Assembly: GCF_002927275.1 (NCBI RefSeq)
Contig: NZ_PRKW01000001.1
Location: 310,001-374,000, forward strand
Origin: Arthrobacter pityocampae
GTDB lineage: Bacteria; Actinomycetota; Actinomycetes; Actinomycetales; Micrococcaceae
DNA length: 64,000 nucleotides
Direction: 5' to 3'
This document shows positions 44,361 to 52,048 of the stretch, piece by piece; position 1 is the first letter of the stretch, and every line of letters begins with the position of its first letter. The notes under the pieces are model-generated. The model searched no databases. It saw nothing but the letters and a program-made list of their open reading frames with translations, and was not told the DNA's origin. Made by a program: the position numbers and the translations under genes.

Positions 44361-45389
44361 ATGACTTCCGAGGGCACCAGTACCACCGCCACATCCGCCC
44401 GGCCTCCCGGAGGCGGCGCGGGGCCCGGCTCCCAGCGGGTCCCCGCGTCCACGCCGGCACCGGACGGGCGTCCCGAGATCCTGGCGCTGCGGGCCCTGAA
44501 GCTCGGGGACCTCCTCGTCGCGGTGCCCGCCCTGAAGGGACTGCGGCGTGCCTTCCCCGAGCACCGCATCCTCTACGCGGCCCAGGAGTGGCTCCGTCCG
44601 ATCATCCCGCTCACGGAGGCCGTCGACGACCTGCTGCCCACGCACGGGCTCGACGACCCGCTGCCCATCGAGCACGGGCGGATCGACCTCGCCGTGAACC
44701 TCCACGGCAGCGGCGGGGAGAGCCGGGGGCGCCTCGAGGAGATCGGCGCGCGACGCCGGATGGGACACCGCTCGCCGGGCTGGGACGGCCCCGTGTGGCG
44801 CGACGGCGCCCTGGAGCGCGAGCGGTGGGCGTCGCTGATGAGCTGGCACGGCGTCCCCGCGGACCCGCTGGACTGCAGGCTCCGGGTGCCCGACGTGGCG
44901 AATCCCGTGCCGGGCGCCGTCGTCGTGCACGTCGGGGCCGCCTACGGGAGCCGGCTCTGGCCCGTGGAACGCTTCGCCGAGGTGGCCCGCGCCCTGGCGG
45001 CCGCCGGGCACCGGGTGGTCTTCACGGGCAGCGGCAAGGAACGGCCGCGGGCCCTCGCCGTCGCCGATGCCGCCGCCCTGCCGGAGGCGACGGTCGCCGC
45101 CGGGGAACTGCCCCTCGACACCTTCGCCGCCCTGGTGGCCGGAGCGTCCCTGGTGATCTCCGCGGACACGGGCGCCGCCCACCTCGCCTCCGCCTACGCG
45201 CGGCCCTCCGTGGTGCTGTTCGGTCCCGCACCACCCTCGGAGTGGGGGCCGCCGCCGGGACCCCACACCGTCCTGACGGACGCCTCGGTGCGGGTGGGCG
45301 AGACGTTCTCGGCCACACCGGACCCGGCGTTGCTGGCCGTGACCGTCGACCAGGTGCTGGCCGCGGCGTCGGACCACGGGATCTTCTAG
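44361..45389 (+). CDS. GT9 heptosyltransferase-like protein C
   Basis: A 342-residue GT9 protein with a disordered Thr/Ser/Pro/Gly-rich N-terminal tail of about 36 residues. The core begins EILALRALKLGDLLVAVPAL, continues with DLAVNLHGSGGESRGRL, and has VVHVGAAYGSRLWP and ISADTGAAHLASAYARPSVVLFGP in the donor domain. ATG at 44361 is chosen with GCAGGA nine bases upstream; an in-frame ATG 15 codons earlier lacks one. It is divergent from gmhB and its stop codon shares the palindrome CTAG with the stop of the convergent sigma gene. Acceptor unknown. Confidence 0.9.
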   Translation: MTSEGTSTTATSARPPGGGAGPGSQRVPASTPAPDGRPEILALRALKLGDLLVAVPALKGLRRAFPEHRILYAAQEWLRPIIPLTEAVDDLLPTHGLDDPLPIEHGRIDLAVNLHGSGGESRGRLEEIGARRRMGHRSPGWDGPVWRDGALERERWASLMSWHGVPADPLDCRLRVPDVANPVPGAVVVHVGAAYGSRLWPVERFAEVARALAAAGHRVVFTGSGKERPRALAVADAAALPEATVAAGELPLDTFAALVAGASLVISADTGAAHLASAYARPSVVLFGPAPPSEWGPPPGPHTVLTDASVRVGETFSATPDPALLAVTVDQVLAAASDHGIF

Positions 45390-46210
45390 GCGGTTCCGGA
45401 CCGCGGGGCCTGCCCGTTCCCCGCGGGGGCGCCGAGGAGTCTCTTCTGCAGTTTCACCAGGATCCGGGACAGCGACCTCGAGACCTGCATCTGGGACATC
45501 CCGAGCTCGTCGCCGATGCACTGCTGGGTCTGCTCCATGAAGTACCGGCGGTAGAGGAGCTCCTTCTCGCTGCCGTGCAGCTCGTTGACCGCGCCGCGCA
45601 GGGAGATCATGTCGTCGCTGCGCTCCAGGCCGCCGGTCTCGCTCGCCAGGGTGTCGGCCCAGGTGCGCCCCTCCATGGGTGCGTCGAGGGATACCGGCCG
45701 GAGGCTCGTCGAGCAGGCCTGCGCCTCGAGGACCTTGTGCTCGGGCCGGCCGAGTTCGAGCCCGAGCTCGCGTGCGGTGGCCTCACGACCGTACCGCTGG
45801 GCCAGGGCGGGACCGGTCCGGGCGATCTCCGTGCGGAGGTCCTGCACCTCCCGCGGGGGCCTGACCACCCAGCAGGAGTCGCGCAGGTACCGCTTGATCT
45901 CGCCGCTGATCGTGGGGACGGCGAACGAGGCGAACGGGATGCCGCGGGCCGGGTCGAAGCGCTGCACGGCCTTGATGAGTCCCAGGTAGGCGACCTGGCG
46001 GATGTCCGCCGCTTCGGGGCCGGTGGCCGCGAAGGACCGCGCGACCGACTCCGCGATGTCGAGGTGCCGCACGGTGATGTCGTCCTGCAGGGCCGCCTTG
46101 AGGGGCCCGTCCTGGCGGCCGCGGGGGGCGTGGCCGTCCGCGGTAGCGGCGTCGGCGGAACGGCGCGGGCGCGCCGGGACGGTCGGTCGGGCTACGGCGG
46201 TACTCTGCAT
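45386..46210 (-). CDS. SigB/SigF-type alternative sigma factor
   Basis: A 274-residue group 3 sigma factor that would direct RNA polymerase to stress or stage-specific promoters. Region 2 is clear (IRQVAYLGLIKAVQRFDPARG, then FASFAVPTISGEIKRYLRD and WVVRPPREVQ). Region 3 follows, and region 4 ends the protein with LLYRRYFMEQTQQCIGDELGMSQMQVSRSLSR. About 50 N-terminal residues are low-complexity. ATG at 46210 has GGAGAAC upstream; an earlier in-frame ATG lacks one. No anti-sigma (RsbW-like) or anti-anti-sigma gene is adjacent, so its regulator must be elsewhere. It converges with GT9 protein C. Confidence 0.93.
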   Translation of the reverse strand: MQSTAVARPTVPARPRRSADAATADGHAPRGRQDGPLKAALQDDITVRHLDIAESVARSFAATGPEAADIRQVAYLGLIKAVQRFDPARGIPFASFAVPTISGEIKRYLRDSCWVVRPPREVQDLRTEIARTGPALAQRYGREATARELGLELGRPEHKVLEAQACSTSLRPVSLDAPMEGRTWADTLASETGGLERSDDMISLRGAVNELHGSEKELLYRRYFMEQTQQCIGDELGMSQMQVSRSLSRILVKLQKRLLGAPAGNGQAPRSGTA

Positions 46211-46346
46211 GCTGTTCTCCGATGGGCGCTGGACACTCACGTGACCCAAAGAAAACATCAGTACGCTTACTACGCAAACCGGACACTACGGAACGGGCGA
46301 TCCGGCCCGGGGGCTTCCCTTTTCCACCGTGTCGGGGTACACGGCT

Positions 46347-47264
46347 TCAGGCGCCCGCGGAGAAGTCGCGCGGGGGGTGGAGGGCGCCGCGGTGGATCTC
46401 GTAGGCGCGGGAGCGCCCGGGCTCATCGGGGTCGTCGACGATGGGCTGGTCCGCCATGAACTGGCGGATGACGTGGGCGAGTTCGCCGGGATTGCTGAAA
46501 TTGATCGCGTGCGCCGCCCCCTCGATGATCACCACGAGGACGTGGTTGTCCGTGCTGCCGGCGACCTCGGCGACCCGGGCAGGGCTCGGCATCAGCGGGT
46601 CCCGGTCGCCGATGACGACGAGGGTCGGGATCCTCAGTGCCAGCAGGCGGTCGAGGGACGGGTACCGGGTGAGGGCGCGGAACATCCTGACGGTGCTGGG
46701 TACGCCGAACCGGAGGTAGTCAGGGGCTGCCACGCGCATCAGCCCGACCGGCTCGCGGGTGCCGTCGAGGGCGAGTTGTCGCACGGCCCGTCGGAACGGC
46801 TGGTTGTACGCTCCCCCGGCCGGGGAGACGAGGACCGCCCGGTCCACGCGCCCGGGGTAGCGGTGGGCGAACTCGCAGATGACCGGGCAGCCCATCGAAT
46901 TGCCGACGAGCGTGGCCGAGGTGATGTCGCGGTCGTCGAGGAACCGCGCAGCCGCATGGGCGAGGTCGGGCACGTCGAGGGGGTCGGTCGGCCTGCCGCT
47001 GCGTCCGAAGCCCGGGAGGTCCGGCACCAGGGTGTGGAACTCGTCGCGGAGGCGTTCCGCCGTCGGCAGCAGGTACCGGCCCGAGAGGCCGAAGCCGTGC
47101 ACGTGCATCATGGTGGCCGCGTCCGGCCGGGCGGGTGACTCCCGGTAGAAGACGTCGACGCCGTCGACGCTCGTCCAGCGTTCGGCCAGCGCCGAGGCGG
47201 CCCGTCGGGGCAGCCGGCGCGCTCTCCGTCGGCGTGCGGGGAATCCGGGTGGGTCGGCCGTCAC
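46347..47264 (-). CDS. Alpha/beta-fold hydrolase
   Basis: A 305-residue alpha/beta hydrolase. The oxyanion region is MMHVHGFGLSGRYLL, the nucleophile elbow GNSMG (Ser) near residue 122, the acid Asp in VIGDRDPLMP, and the His in EGAAHAINFSNP. A complete catalytic triad suggests an active esterase, lipase or C-C hydrolase, with unknown substrate. The N-terminus is a 25-residue Arg/Ala-rich tail that could instead reflect an over-long start. The GTG at 47264 has GGAGGGA close upstream. Divergent from the cardiolipin synthase. Confidence 0.9.
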   Translation of the reverse strand: MTADPPGFPARRRRARRLPRRAASALAERWTSVDGVDVFYRESPARPDAATMMHVHGFGLSGRYLLPTAERLRDEFHTLVPDLPGFGRSGRPTDPLDVPDLAHAAARFLDDRDITSATLVGNSMGCPVICEFAHRYPGRVDRAVLVSPAGGAYNQPFRRAVRQLALDGTREPVGLMRVAAPDYLRFGVPSTVRMFRALTRYPSLDRLLALRIPTLVVIGDRDPLMPSPARVAEVAGSTDNHVLVVIIEGAAHAINFSNPGELAHVIRQFMADQPIVDDPDEPGRSRAYEIHRGALHPPRDFSAGA

Positions 47265-47312
47265 ATTCCCTCCGGGGGGCTGGTCACCATGCGTCGACCG
47301 TAGTGCCCGGAC

Positions 47313-47353
47313 GGGCGTCCCACGTCATTCCCGGGGGGTGATGCGGGACGCCC
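47313..47353. promoter_or_regulatory. Inverted repeat between divergent hydrolase and cardiolipin synthase genes
   Basis: GGGCGTCCC (47313-47321) and GGGACGCCC (47345-47353) are exact inverted partners 23 bases apart in a 158-base divergent gap. A shared operator or a folding element is possible. Confidence 0.3.
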
Positions 47354-47422
47354 GGCGGCGCCCCACCGTGGACCCATGGCTCCACGACGACGCCCCGTGC
47401 CCGGTCCCCCGAGGGTTGACTG

Positions 47423-48907
47423 ATGGATCCTGTCCTCAGCACCAACCTCGCCTGGATCGTCGGGTTGCTCGCGCACCTCGCCGTCTGCATCATCGCGCTC
47501 GTCGTCATCCCGAAACGGCGCAAGCCCACGGCGGCGATGGCATGGATCCTGATCATCGTGTTGCTCCCGGTGGTCGGGGTGGTCTCCTACCTCGTCATCG
47601 GTTCGGTCAAGCTGCCGGAACGACGCCGTGCGGAACAGCGCCGGATCACTGCTACGATCGCTGCCGCCGCCGAGGGACTCGACCTGGCGACACATCGGGA
47701 CAGCTGGCCCGAGTGGTTCGCCCGTGTCACCCGGCAGAACCAGTTGCTCGGCGGCCTCCCGGTGGTCGGCGGCAACACCGGCCTGCTCCTGGACGACTAC
47801 CGACAGTCCATCGACGCCATGGCCGCGGAGATCGGCACGGCAGAGCATTTCGTGCACGTGGAGTTCTTCATCGTGTCCTTCGACGACACGACCAGAGGAT
47901 TCTTCGCTGCCCTGGAATCCGCCGTCGCCCGTGGCGTGACGGTGCGCCTGCTCGCCGACCACGTCTCCTCCACCAGGATCGCGCACCACCGGGAGACCTT
48001 CGCGGAACTCGACCGCATCGGCGTGGAGTGGAGCTACATGCTGCCGGTGATGCCCCTGAAGGGCAAGTACCAGCGGCCCGATCTCCGCAACCACCGGAAA
48101 CTGGTGGTGATCGACGGAAGGGTGGGCTTCATGGGTTCCCAGAACCTCATCGACCGCAGCTACAACGCCCCGAAGAACCTGAAGCGCGGTCTGCAGTGGC
48201 AGGAGTTGGTGACGCGGCTCGAAGGACCGGTCGTGACGACCCTCAATGCCGTGTTCGTCTCCGACTGGCTGACCGAGACCGGGGAACGCCTCGACACGTC
48301 CTCACCGGCTGCCGTGCTGCCGCTGGGCGCTGCCGTCGTCGACGGGTCCGCGGAGGCCATCGAATGCCAGGTGGTGCCGAGCGGCCCGTCCTACGAGACC
48401 GAGAACAATCTGCGCCTGTTCCTGTCCCTGCTGTACGGGGCGTCGGAACGGGCGATCATCACGAGCCCGTACTTCGTCCCCGACGAGGCGATGATGTACG
48501 CCATCACGTCCGCCTGCCAGCGCGGCCTCGACGTCCAGCTCTTCGTCTCGGAGATCGGCGATCAGGGACCGGTCTTCCATGCCCAGCGGTCCTATTACGG
48601 GGAGCTGCTCGATGCCGGGGTGCGGATCTTCCGCTACCCGGCGCCGTACATCCTGCACGCGAAGCATGTCTCGATCGACGACGACATCGCGGTGATCGGG
48701 TCCAGCAACATGGACATCCGGTCCTTCAGCCTCGATTTCGAGGTGTCCCTCCTGGTGCGCGGCCGCGTCTTCGTGCAGCGGATGCGTGAGGTCGAGGAGC
48801 ACTACCGTTCCGTGTCACGGGAGTTGACCCGTGAGGAGTGGGCCCGGGAACCGCTCTCGTCGACCTTCCTGGACGGCATCGCGCGCCTGACGTCGGCGCT
48901 GCAGTAG
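47423..48907 (+). CDS. cls: Cardiolipin synthase (phospholipase D family)
   Basis: A 494-residue membrane enzyme joining phosphatidylglycerol units into cardiolipin. Two N-terminal transmembrane helices (about residues 10-28 and 38-58) precede two phospholipase D-type HKD motifs: NHRKLVVIDGRVGFMGSQN near residue 233 and HAKHVSIDDDIAVIGSSNMD near residue 412. A linker region with VHVEFFIVSFDDT is typical of bacterial ClsA. ATG at 47423 has GAGGG upstream. Single gene, divergent from the hydrolase. Phosphatidyltransferase-type synthases, common in actinobacteria, are a different family. Confidence 0.95.
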   Translation: MDPVLSTNLAWIVGLLAHLAVCIIALVVIPKRRKPTAAMAWILIIVLLPVVGVVSYLVIGSVKLPERRRAEQRRITATIAAAAEGLDLATHRDSWPEWFARVTRQNQLLGGLPVVGGNTGLLLDDYRQSIDAMAAEIGTAEHFVHVEFFIVSFDDTTRGFFAALESAVARGVTVRLLADHVSSTRIAHHRETFAELDRIGVEWSYMLPVMPLKGKYQRPDLRNHRKLVVIDGRVGFMGSQNLIDRSYNAPKNLKRGLQWQELVTRLEGPVVTTLNAVFVSDWLTETGERLDTSSPAAVLPLGAAVVDGSAEAIECQVVPSGPSYETENNLRLFLSLLYGASERAIITSPYFVPDEAMMYAITSACQRGLDVQLFVSEIGDQGPVFHAQRSYYGELLDAGVRIFRYPAPYILHAKHVSIDDDIAVIGSSNMDIRSFSLDFEVSLLVRGRVFVQRMREVEEHYRSVSRELTREEWAREPLSSTFLDGIARLTSALQ

Positions 48908-49062
48908 CAGGCCCTCGGTGGCCGCGGCGGTGGTCCCGACAGGAGGGCGTCGCGTGGAGGGGAGGTACGGTGGTTCCGCCCGTTGGGCAGCGTTGCGGCA
49001 TCGGTCCGGTGCTGGCAGGATCACTGCACTGTCCCTGAAGCGAACGGATCGAGGAGTCAGCC

Positions 49063-49479
49063 ATGCATTGGACGCTGGAGGTCGTGGTCGTGCCGGTGGC
49101 GGACATCGACCGCGCCAAGGCCTTCTACGCCGATCAGCTGGGTTTCGTGGTCGACCACGACACCACCGTGAGCCCCGGCAACCGGTTTGTCCAGCTCACG
49201 CCGCCCGGCTCCGGTTGCTCCATCGTGATCGGCGAGGGAGTCGTGCCGCCGATGCCTCCGGGATCCGTCCAGGGGCTGCAACTGGTCGTCCCGGATCTGG
49301 TGCGGGCGCACGCGGAGCTCGTGGAGCGCGGCGTCGAGGTCGGCGACATCCGGTCCGTGGGACGTGATCCGGAGGCGGTGCAGCGGGGCGGGACAGCACT
49401 CGACAACGTCGGTTTCGTGTTCTTCAGCGACCCGGACGGCAACGGCTGGGCGGTACAGCAGATCTCCGCCCGTGCCTGA
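49063..49479 (+). CDS. Glyoxalase/VOC-family protein
   Basis: A 138-residue VOC protein of the glyoxalase/bleomycin-resistance type. It begins WTLEVVVVPVADIDRAKAFYADQLGFVVDHD, has a central GNRFVQLTPPGSGCSIVIG, and ends with DNVGFVFFSDPDGNGWAVQQI, a typical beta-alpha-beta-beta-beta pair arrangement. Potential metal ligands (Glu, Gln) are only partly recognisable, so catalytic function is uncertain. GAGGAGT lies seven bases before the ATG. It stands between cls and the convergent marR gene without an obvious functional link. Confidence 0.9.
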   Translation: MHWTLEVVVVPVADIDRAKAFYADQLGFVVDHDTTVSPGNRFVQLTPPGSGCSIVIGEGVVPPMPPGSVQGLQLVVPDLVRAHAELVERGVEVGDIRSVGRDPEAVQRGGTALDNVGFVFFSDPDGNGWAVQQISARA

Positions 49480-49561
49480 CGGGAGCCATCGGCCCCGCCC
49501 TCGGTCCGTGACCCTGCGCTTCACGAGCAGGTGCCGGGAGCTGGACCGGACGGCCGCCGGG

Positions 49562-50068
49562 TCAGCTGGACACGGTGGCGGCCGGCCCCGTGTCGGAGCC
49601 GTCGGCGGCAGCGCCCTCGCCCGAGGCCGCTCCTGCCGCCGTGTAGTTCCAGCGCGGCGCCCCGAGTTCGCGGATGACGGTCTTGAGATGGTCACGCAGC
49701 TCCTCGGAGACCAGGCCCCCGCCGGCCACGAGGGTGCGCTCGATGTCCTCGGACGCCTCGAGGACCTGTTGTCCGGCGGGCGAGATCGAGACCATGTGGG
49801 AGCGCCGGTCGAGGTCGTTCCGCACGCGCGTCACATGCCCCCTGGACTCGAGCCTGGACAGCGTCTTGCCCATCGTCTGGGCCTGCACCCGTACGATCTG
49901 GGCGAGGCTCGCCTGCGTCATGGCCCCCTCGTTCGCGAGGACGCCGAGGGCGATCACCCCGGCGTGGGTCACCCCGATGTCGACCAGTCGCTCATTCCAT
50001 GCGTGCTCGACCAGACGCGCGGCTGTCGTCAGCAGTCGACCGGTGGGCCATTGCTCCAGATCGGGCAT
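49562..50068 (-). CDS. MarR-family transcriptional regulator
   Basis: A 168-residue winged-helix regulator. The DNA-binding domain is visible as TQASLAQIVRVQAQTMGKTLSRLESRGHVTR (key part QTMGKTLSRLESRGHV) followed by the wing RNDLDRRSHMVSISPAG. The C-terminal about 30 residues are low-complexity Ala/Gly/Ser. ATG at 50068 is used; an in-frame GTG at 50080 abuts the GAGAGGAA site with no spacing. It is divergent from the peroxiredoxin gene with a palindromic promoter region between, so oxidative or phenolic signals may control both genes. Confidence 0.9.
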   Translation of the reverse strand: MPDLEQWPTGRLLTTAARLVEHAWNERLVDIGVTHAGVIALGVLANEGAMTQASLAQIVRVQAQTMGKTLSRLESRGHVTRVRNDLDRRSHMVSISPAGQQVLEASEDIERTLVAGGGLVSEELRDHLKTVIRELGAPRWNYTAAGAASGEGAAADGSDTGPAATVSS

Positions 50069-50129
50069 AGAACCGTGCACTTCCTCTCGCTTGCGAGACC
50101 GGCGGCCGCCGTCGGCGTCGGATCATCCC

Positions 50130-50144
50130 CCTATGATAGCTAGG
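50130..50144. promoter_or_regulatory. Palindromic divergent promoter/operator between marR and bcp
   Basis: CCTA-N7-TAGG contains TATGAT and TAGCTA, conspicuously AT-rich for this DNA. It lies between the divergent MarR and peroxiredoxin genes, as expected for a MarR autoregulatory site. Confidence 0.4.
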
Positions 50145-50235
50145 CCAGCTGCCCGCTCTCTCCACGTCGGCATCCGGTCACCTGCCCTCCGGCGCGTTCC
50201 ACGCTGCCGACGCCCATCGATCCCCAGGAGGACGC

Positions 50236-50709
50236 ATGTCGGAACGACTGCCCACGGGTGCCCCTGCCCCCGATTTCACGCTCAGGAACGCCGCGGGTGA
50301 GGACGTCACGCTGTCCTCCCTCCGGGGCGGCAGCGTGGTCGTGTATTTCTACCCGGCCGCCGCCACCCCCGGCTGCACCACCGAGGCCTGCGACTTCCGT
50401 GACAATCTGGCCTCGCTCGCCGCCGCCGGGTACACCGTGCTGGGCATCTCTCCGGACCCTGTGGGCAAACTGGCCGCCTTCGCCGAGAAGGAGTCGCTCA
50501 CCTTCCCCCTCCTCTCGGACGAGGACCACGCCGTCGCGGAGGCGTACGGGGCGTGGGGCGAGAAGAAGAACTACGGGAAGACCTACGAGGGCCTGATCCG
50601 CTCCACCGTGGTGGTGGACCCGGACGGCACCGTCGCGCTGGCACAGTACAACGTGCGCGCCACCGGTCATGTGGCGAAGCTGCGCCGCGACCTGGGGATC
50701 GACGCGTAG
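50236..50709 (+). CDS. bcp: Thioredoxin-dependent peroxiredoxin, BCP family
   Basis: A 157-residue peroxiredoxin Q that reduces hydrogen peroxide and organic peroxides. The active site is ATPGCTTEACDFRDN near residue 46, with peroxidatic Cys and the second Cys five residues later, the alpha-2-type pair. The N-terminal GAPAPDFTLRN and the Arg in LIRSTVVVDPDG are standard. CAGGAGG lies just before ATG at 50236. It is divergent from the MarR regulator and followed by tRNA-Leu. Confidence 0.95.
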   Translation: MSERLPTGAPAPDFTLRNAAGEDVTLSSLRGGSVVVYFYPAAATPGCTTEACDFRDNLASLAAAGYTVLGISPDPVGKLAAFAEKESLTFPLLSDEDHAVAEAYGAWGEKKNYGKTYEGLIRSTVVVDPDGTVALAQYNVRATGHVAKLRRDLGIDA

Positions 50710-50748
50710 GAACCCTTCCCGCGCCCGGGGCCGCCGGCCCATTGGCGC

Positions 50749-50754
50749 TACAGT
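50749..50754 (+). promoter_or_regulatory. -10 box (TACAGT), tRNA-Leu promoter
   Basis: TACAGT lies 40 bases before the tRNA-Leu 5' end and after the bcp stop codon. Confidence 0.45.
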
Positions 50755-50793
50755 GAAGGGGAAGGAATGCCCTCCGCGTGAGCGGCATCCCGG

Positions 50794-50878
<85 letters not shown>

Positions 50879-50916
50879 TCAGCAGCACCAGGCGGGCCGC
50901 TCCGGGCGGCCCGGTG

Positions 50917-50953
50917 AAGCCCCGTCGGGCAGTCCGCCCGATGGGGCTTTCGT
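50917..50953 (+). terminator. Terminator after tRNA-Leu
   Basis: AAGCCCCGTCGGGC and GCCCGATGGGGCTTT pair over 14 bp with a five-base loop, followed by TCGT. The rest of 50954-51140 holds the fasciclin-gene promoter region and no other gene. Confidence 0.8.
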
Positions 50954-51140
50954 CTGACCGACGGTGCTTCCGCGCCTATCACCGCAGGTCACAGGCTGGT
51001 CACAGGGGACTCTCCTTGAACATCCGACCCATCCACCTGCCGACCACGCCCGAAGTACCTCCGAGACATCGACACGATGTGCTTCACACGACAGTCACTG
51101 ACCCGGGTATCCACCGGGGTCGTCACTTTGGAGGAAATTC

Positions 51141-51842
51141 ATGCAGATCACCAAGCGCAGGAACCTGTCCATCATGGGTATCGCGGCAGTCTCGATGTTC
51201 GGTCTCGCGGCATGCGGTGGTGGCTCCGACGCAGGATCCGAGGCCACCCCGAGCAGCATGGCCGAGGAGACCAGCATGGCCAGCGAGTCCCCCTCGATGG
51301 AGGCGAGCATGAGCCCCTCTGCCGACGCGATGATGGACCCCGCAGCGAACCTCGTCGGCCCCGGCTGCGAAGGCTACGCCGAGCAGGTCCCCGAGGGTGA
51401 CGGTTCGGTCGAGGGCATGTCCCTCCTCCCCGTGGCGGACGCCGCTGCGGCCAACCCCATCCTGAAGCAGCTGACCGCCGCTGTCTCCGGTGGCATCAAC
51501 CCCGACGTCGACCTCGTCGACACCCTCAACGGCGGCGAGTTCACCGTCTTCGCGCCGGTCGACGACGCCTTCGCCGCACTGCCCGCCGAGACCGTCGAGG
51601 GTCTGAAGACGGACACCGAGGGCCTCAACAGCATCCTGACCTACCACGTGGTGCCGGGCAAGATCCAGCCCTCCGAGCTCGAGGGCACCACGCAGACCAC
51701 GGTCCAGACCGCCGACCTCGAGGTGACCGGTTCGGGCGACGACCTCATGGTCAACGACGCCAAGGTCATCTGCGGCGGCGTCCAGACCGCCAACGCCGTC
51801 GTCTACCTGGTCGACACCGTCCTGACGCCCCCGGCCGGCTAG
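51141..51842 (+). CDS. Fasciclin-domain (FAS1) lipoprotein
   Basis: A 233-residue exported lipoprotein. The signal ends in the lipobox GLAAC (Cys at about residue 25), after which it would be lipidated and surface-anchored. A Ser/Met/Glu-rich linker of about 45 residues follows, then one FAS1 domain with [25 protein letters not shown] and the H2-like [19 protein letters not shown]1 domains mediate adhesion or matrix interactions, as in mycobacterial MPT70/MPT83. The start has GGAGGAAATTC immediately upstream. It is a monocistronic gene bounded by hairpins. Confidence 0.93.
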   Translation: MQITKRRNLSIMGIAAVSMFGLAACGGGSDAGSEATPSSMAEETSMASESPSMEASMSPSADAMMDPAANLVGPGCEGYAEQVPEGDGSVEGMSLLPVADAAAANPILKQLTAAVSGGINPDVDLVDTLNGGEFTVFAPVDDAFAALPAETVEGLKTDTEGLNSILTYHVVPGKIQPSELEGTTQTTVQTADLEVTGSGDDLMVNDAKVICGGVQTANAVVYLVDTVLTPPAG

Positions 51843-51888
51843 GACCTCCCGACCTCCCCGGTTCACTCCTCTAACGTGTCCCGGGGAT

Positions 51889-51935
51889 CACGGACAGGCC
51901 CTCTCATCCCTCGCGGGTGAGAGGGCCTGTCCGTG
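51889..51935 (+). terminator. 18-bp perfect hairpin after the fasciclin gene
   Basis: Arms 51889-51906 and 51918-51935 pair perfectly over 18 bp with an 11-base loop, 47 bases after the stop codon. It is the longest perfect inverted repeat I found here. No T tract follows, so it could also stabilise the mRNA end or act on both strands. Confidence 0.65.
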
Positions 51936-52048
51936 TGTCCGCTCCGCGCGGTTCCTGGGCGGAGCGGACAGGACCATCGCCTACACTTGGGCATTCCAGA
52001 CACCGGACCATCTTGTCCCGGCCCCCTGCCCTTCGGAGACCGACGCCA

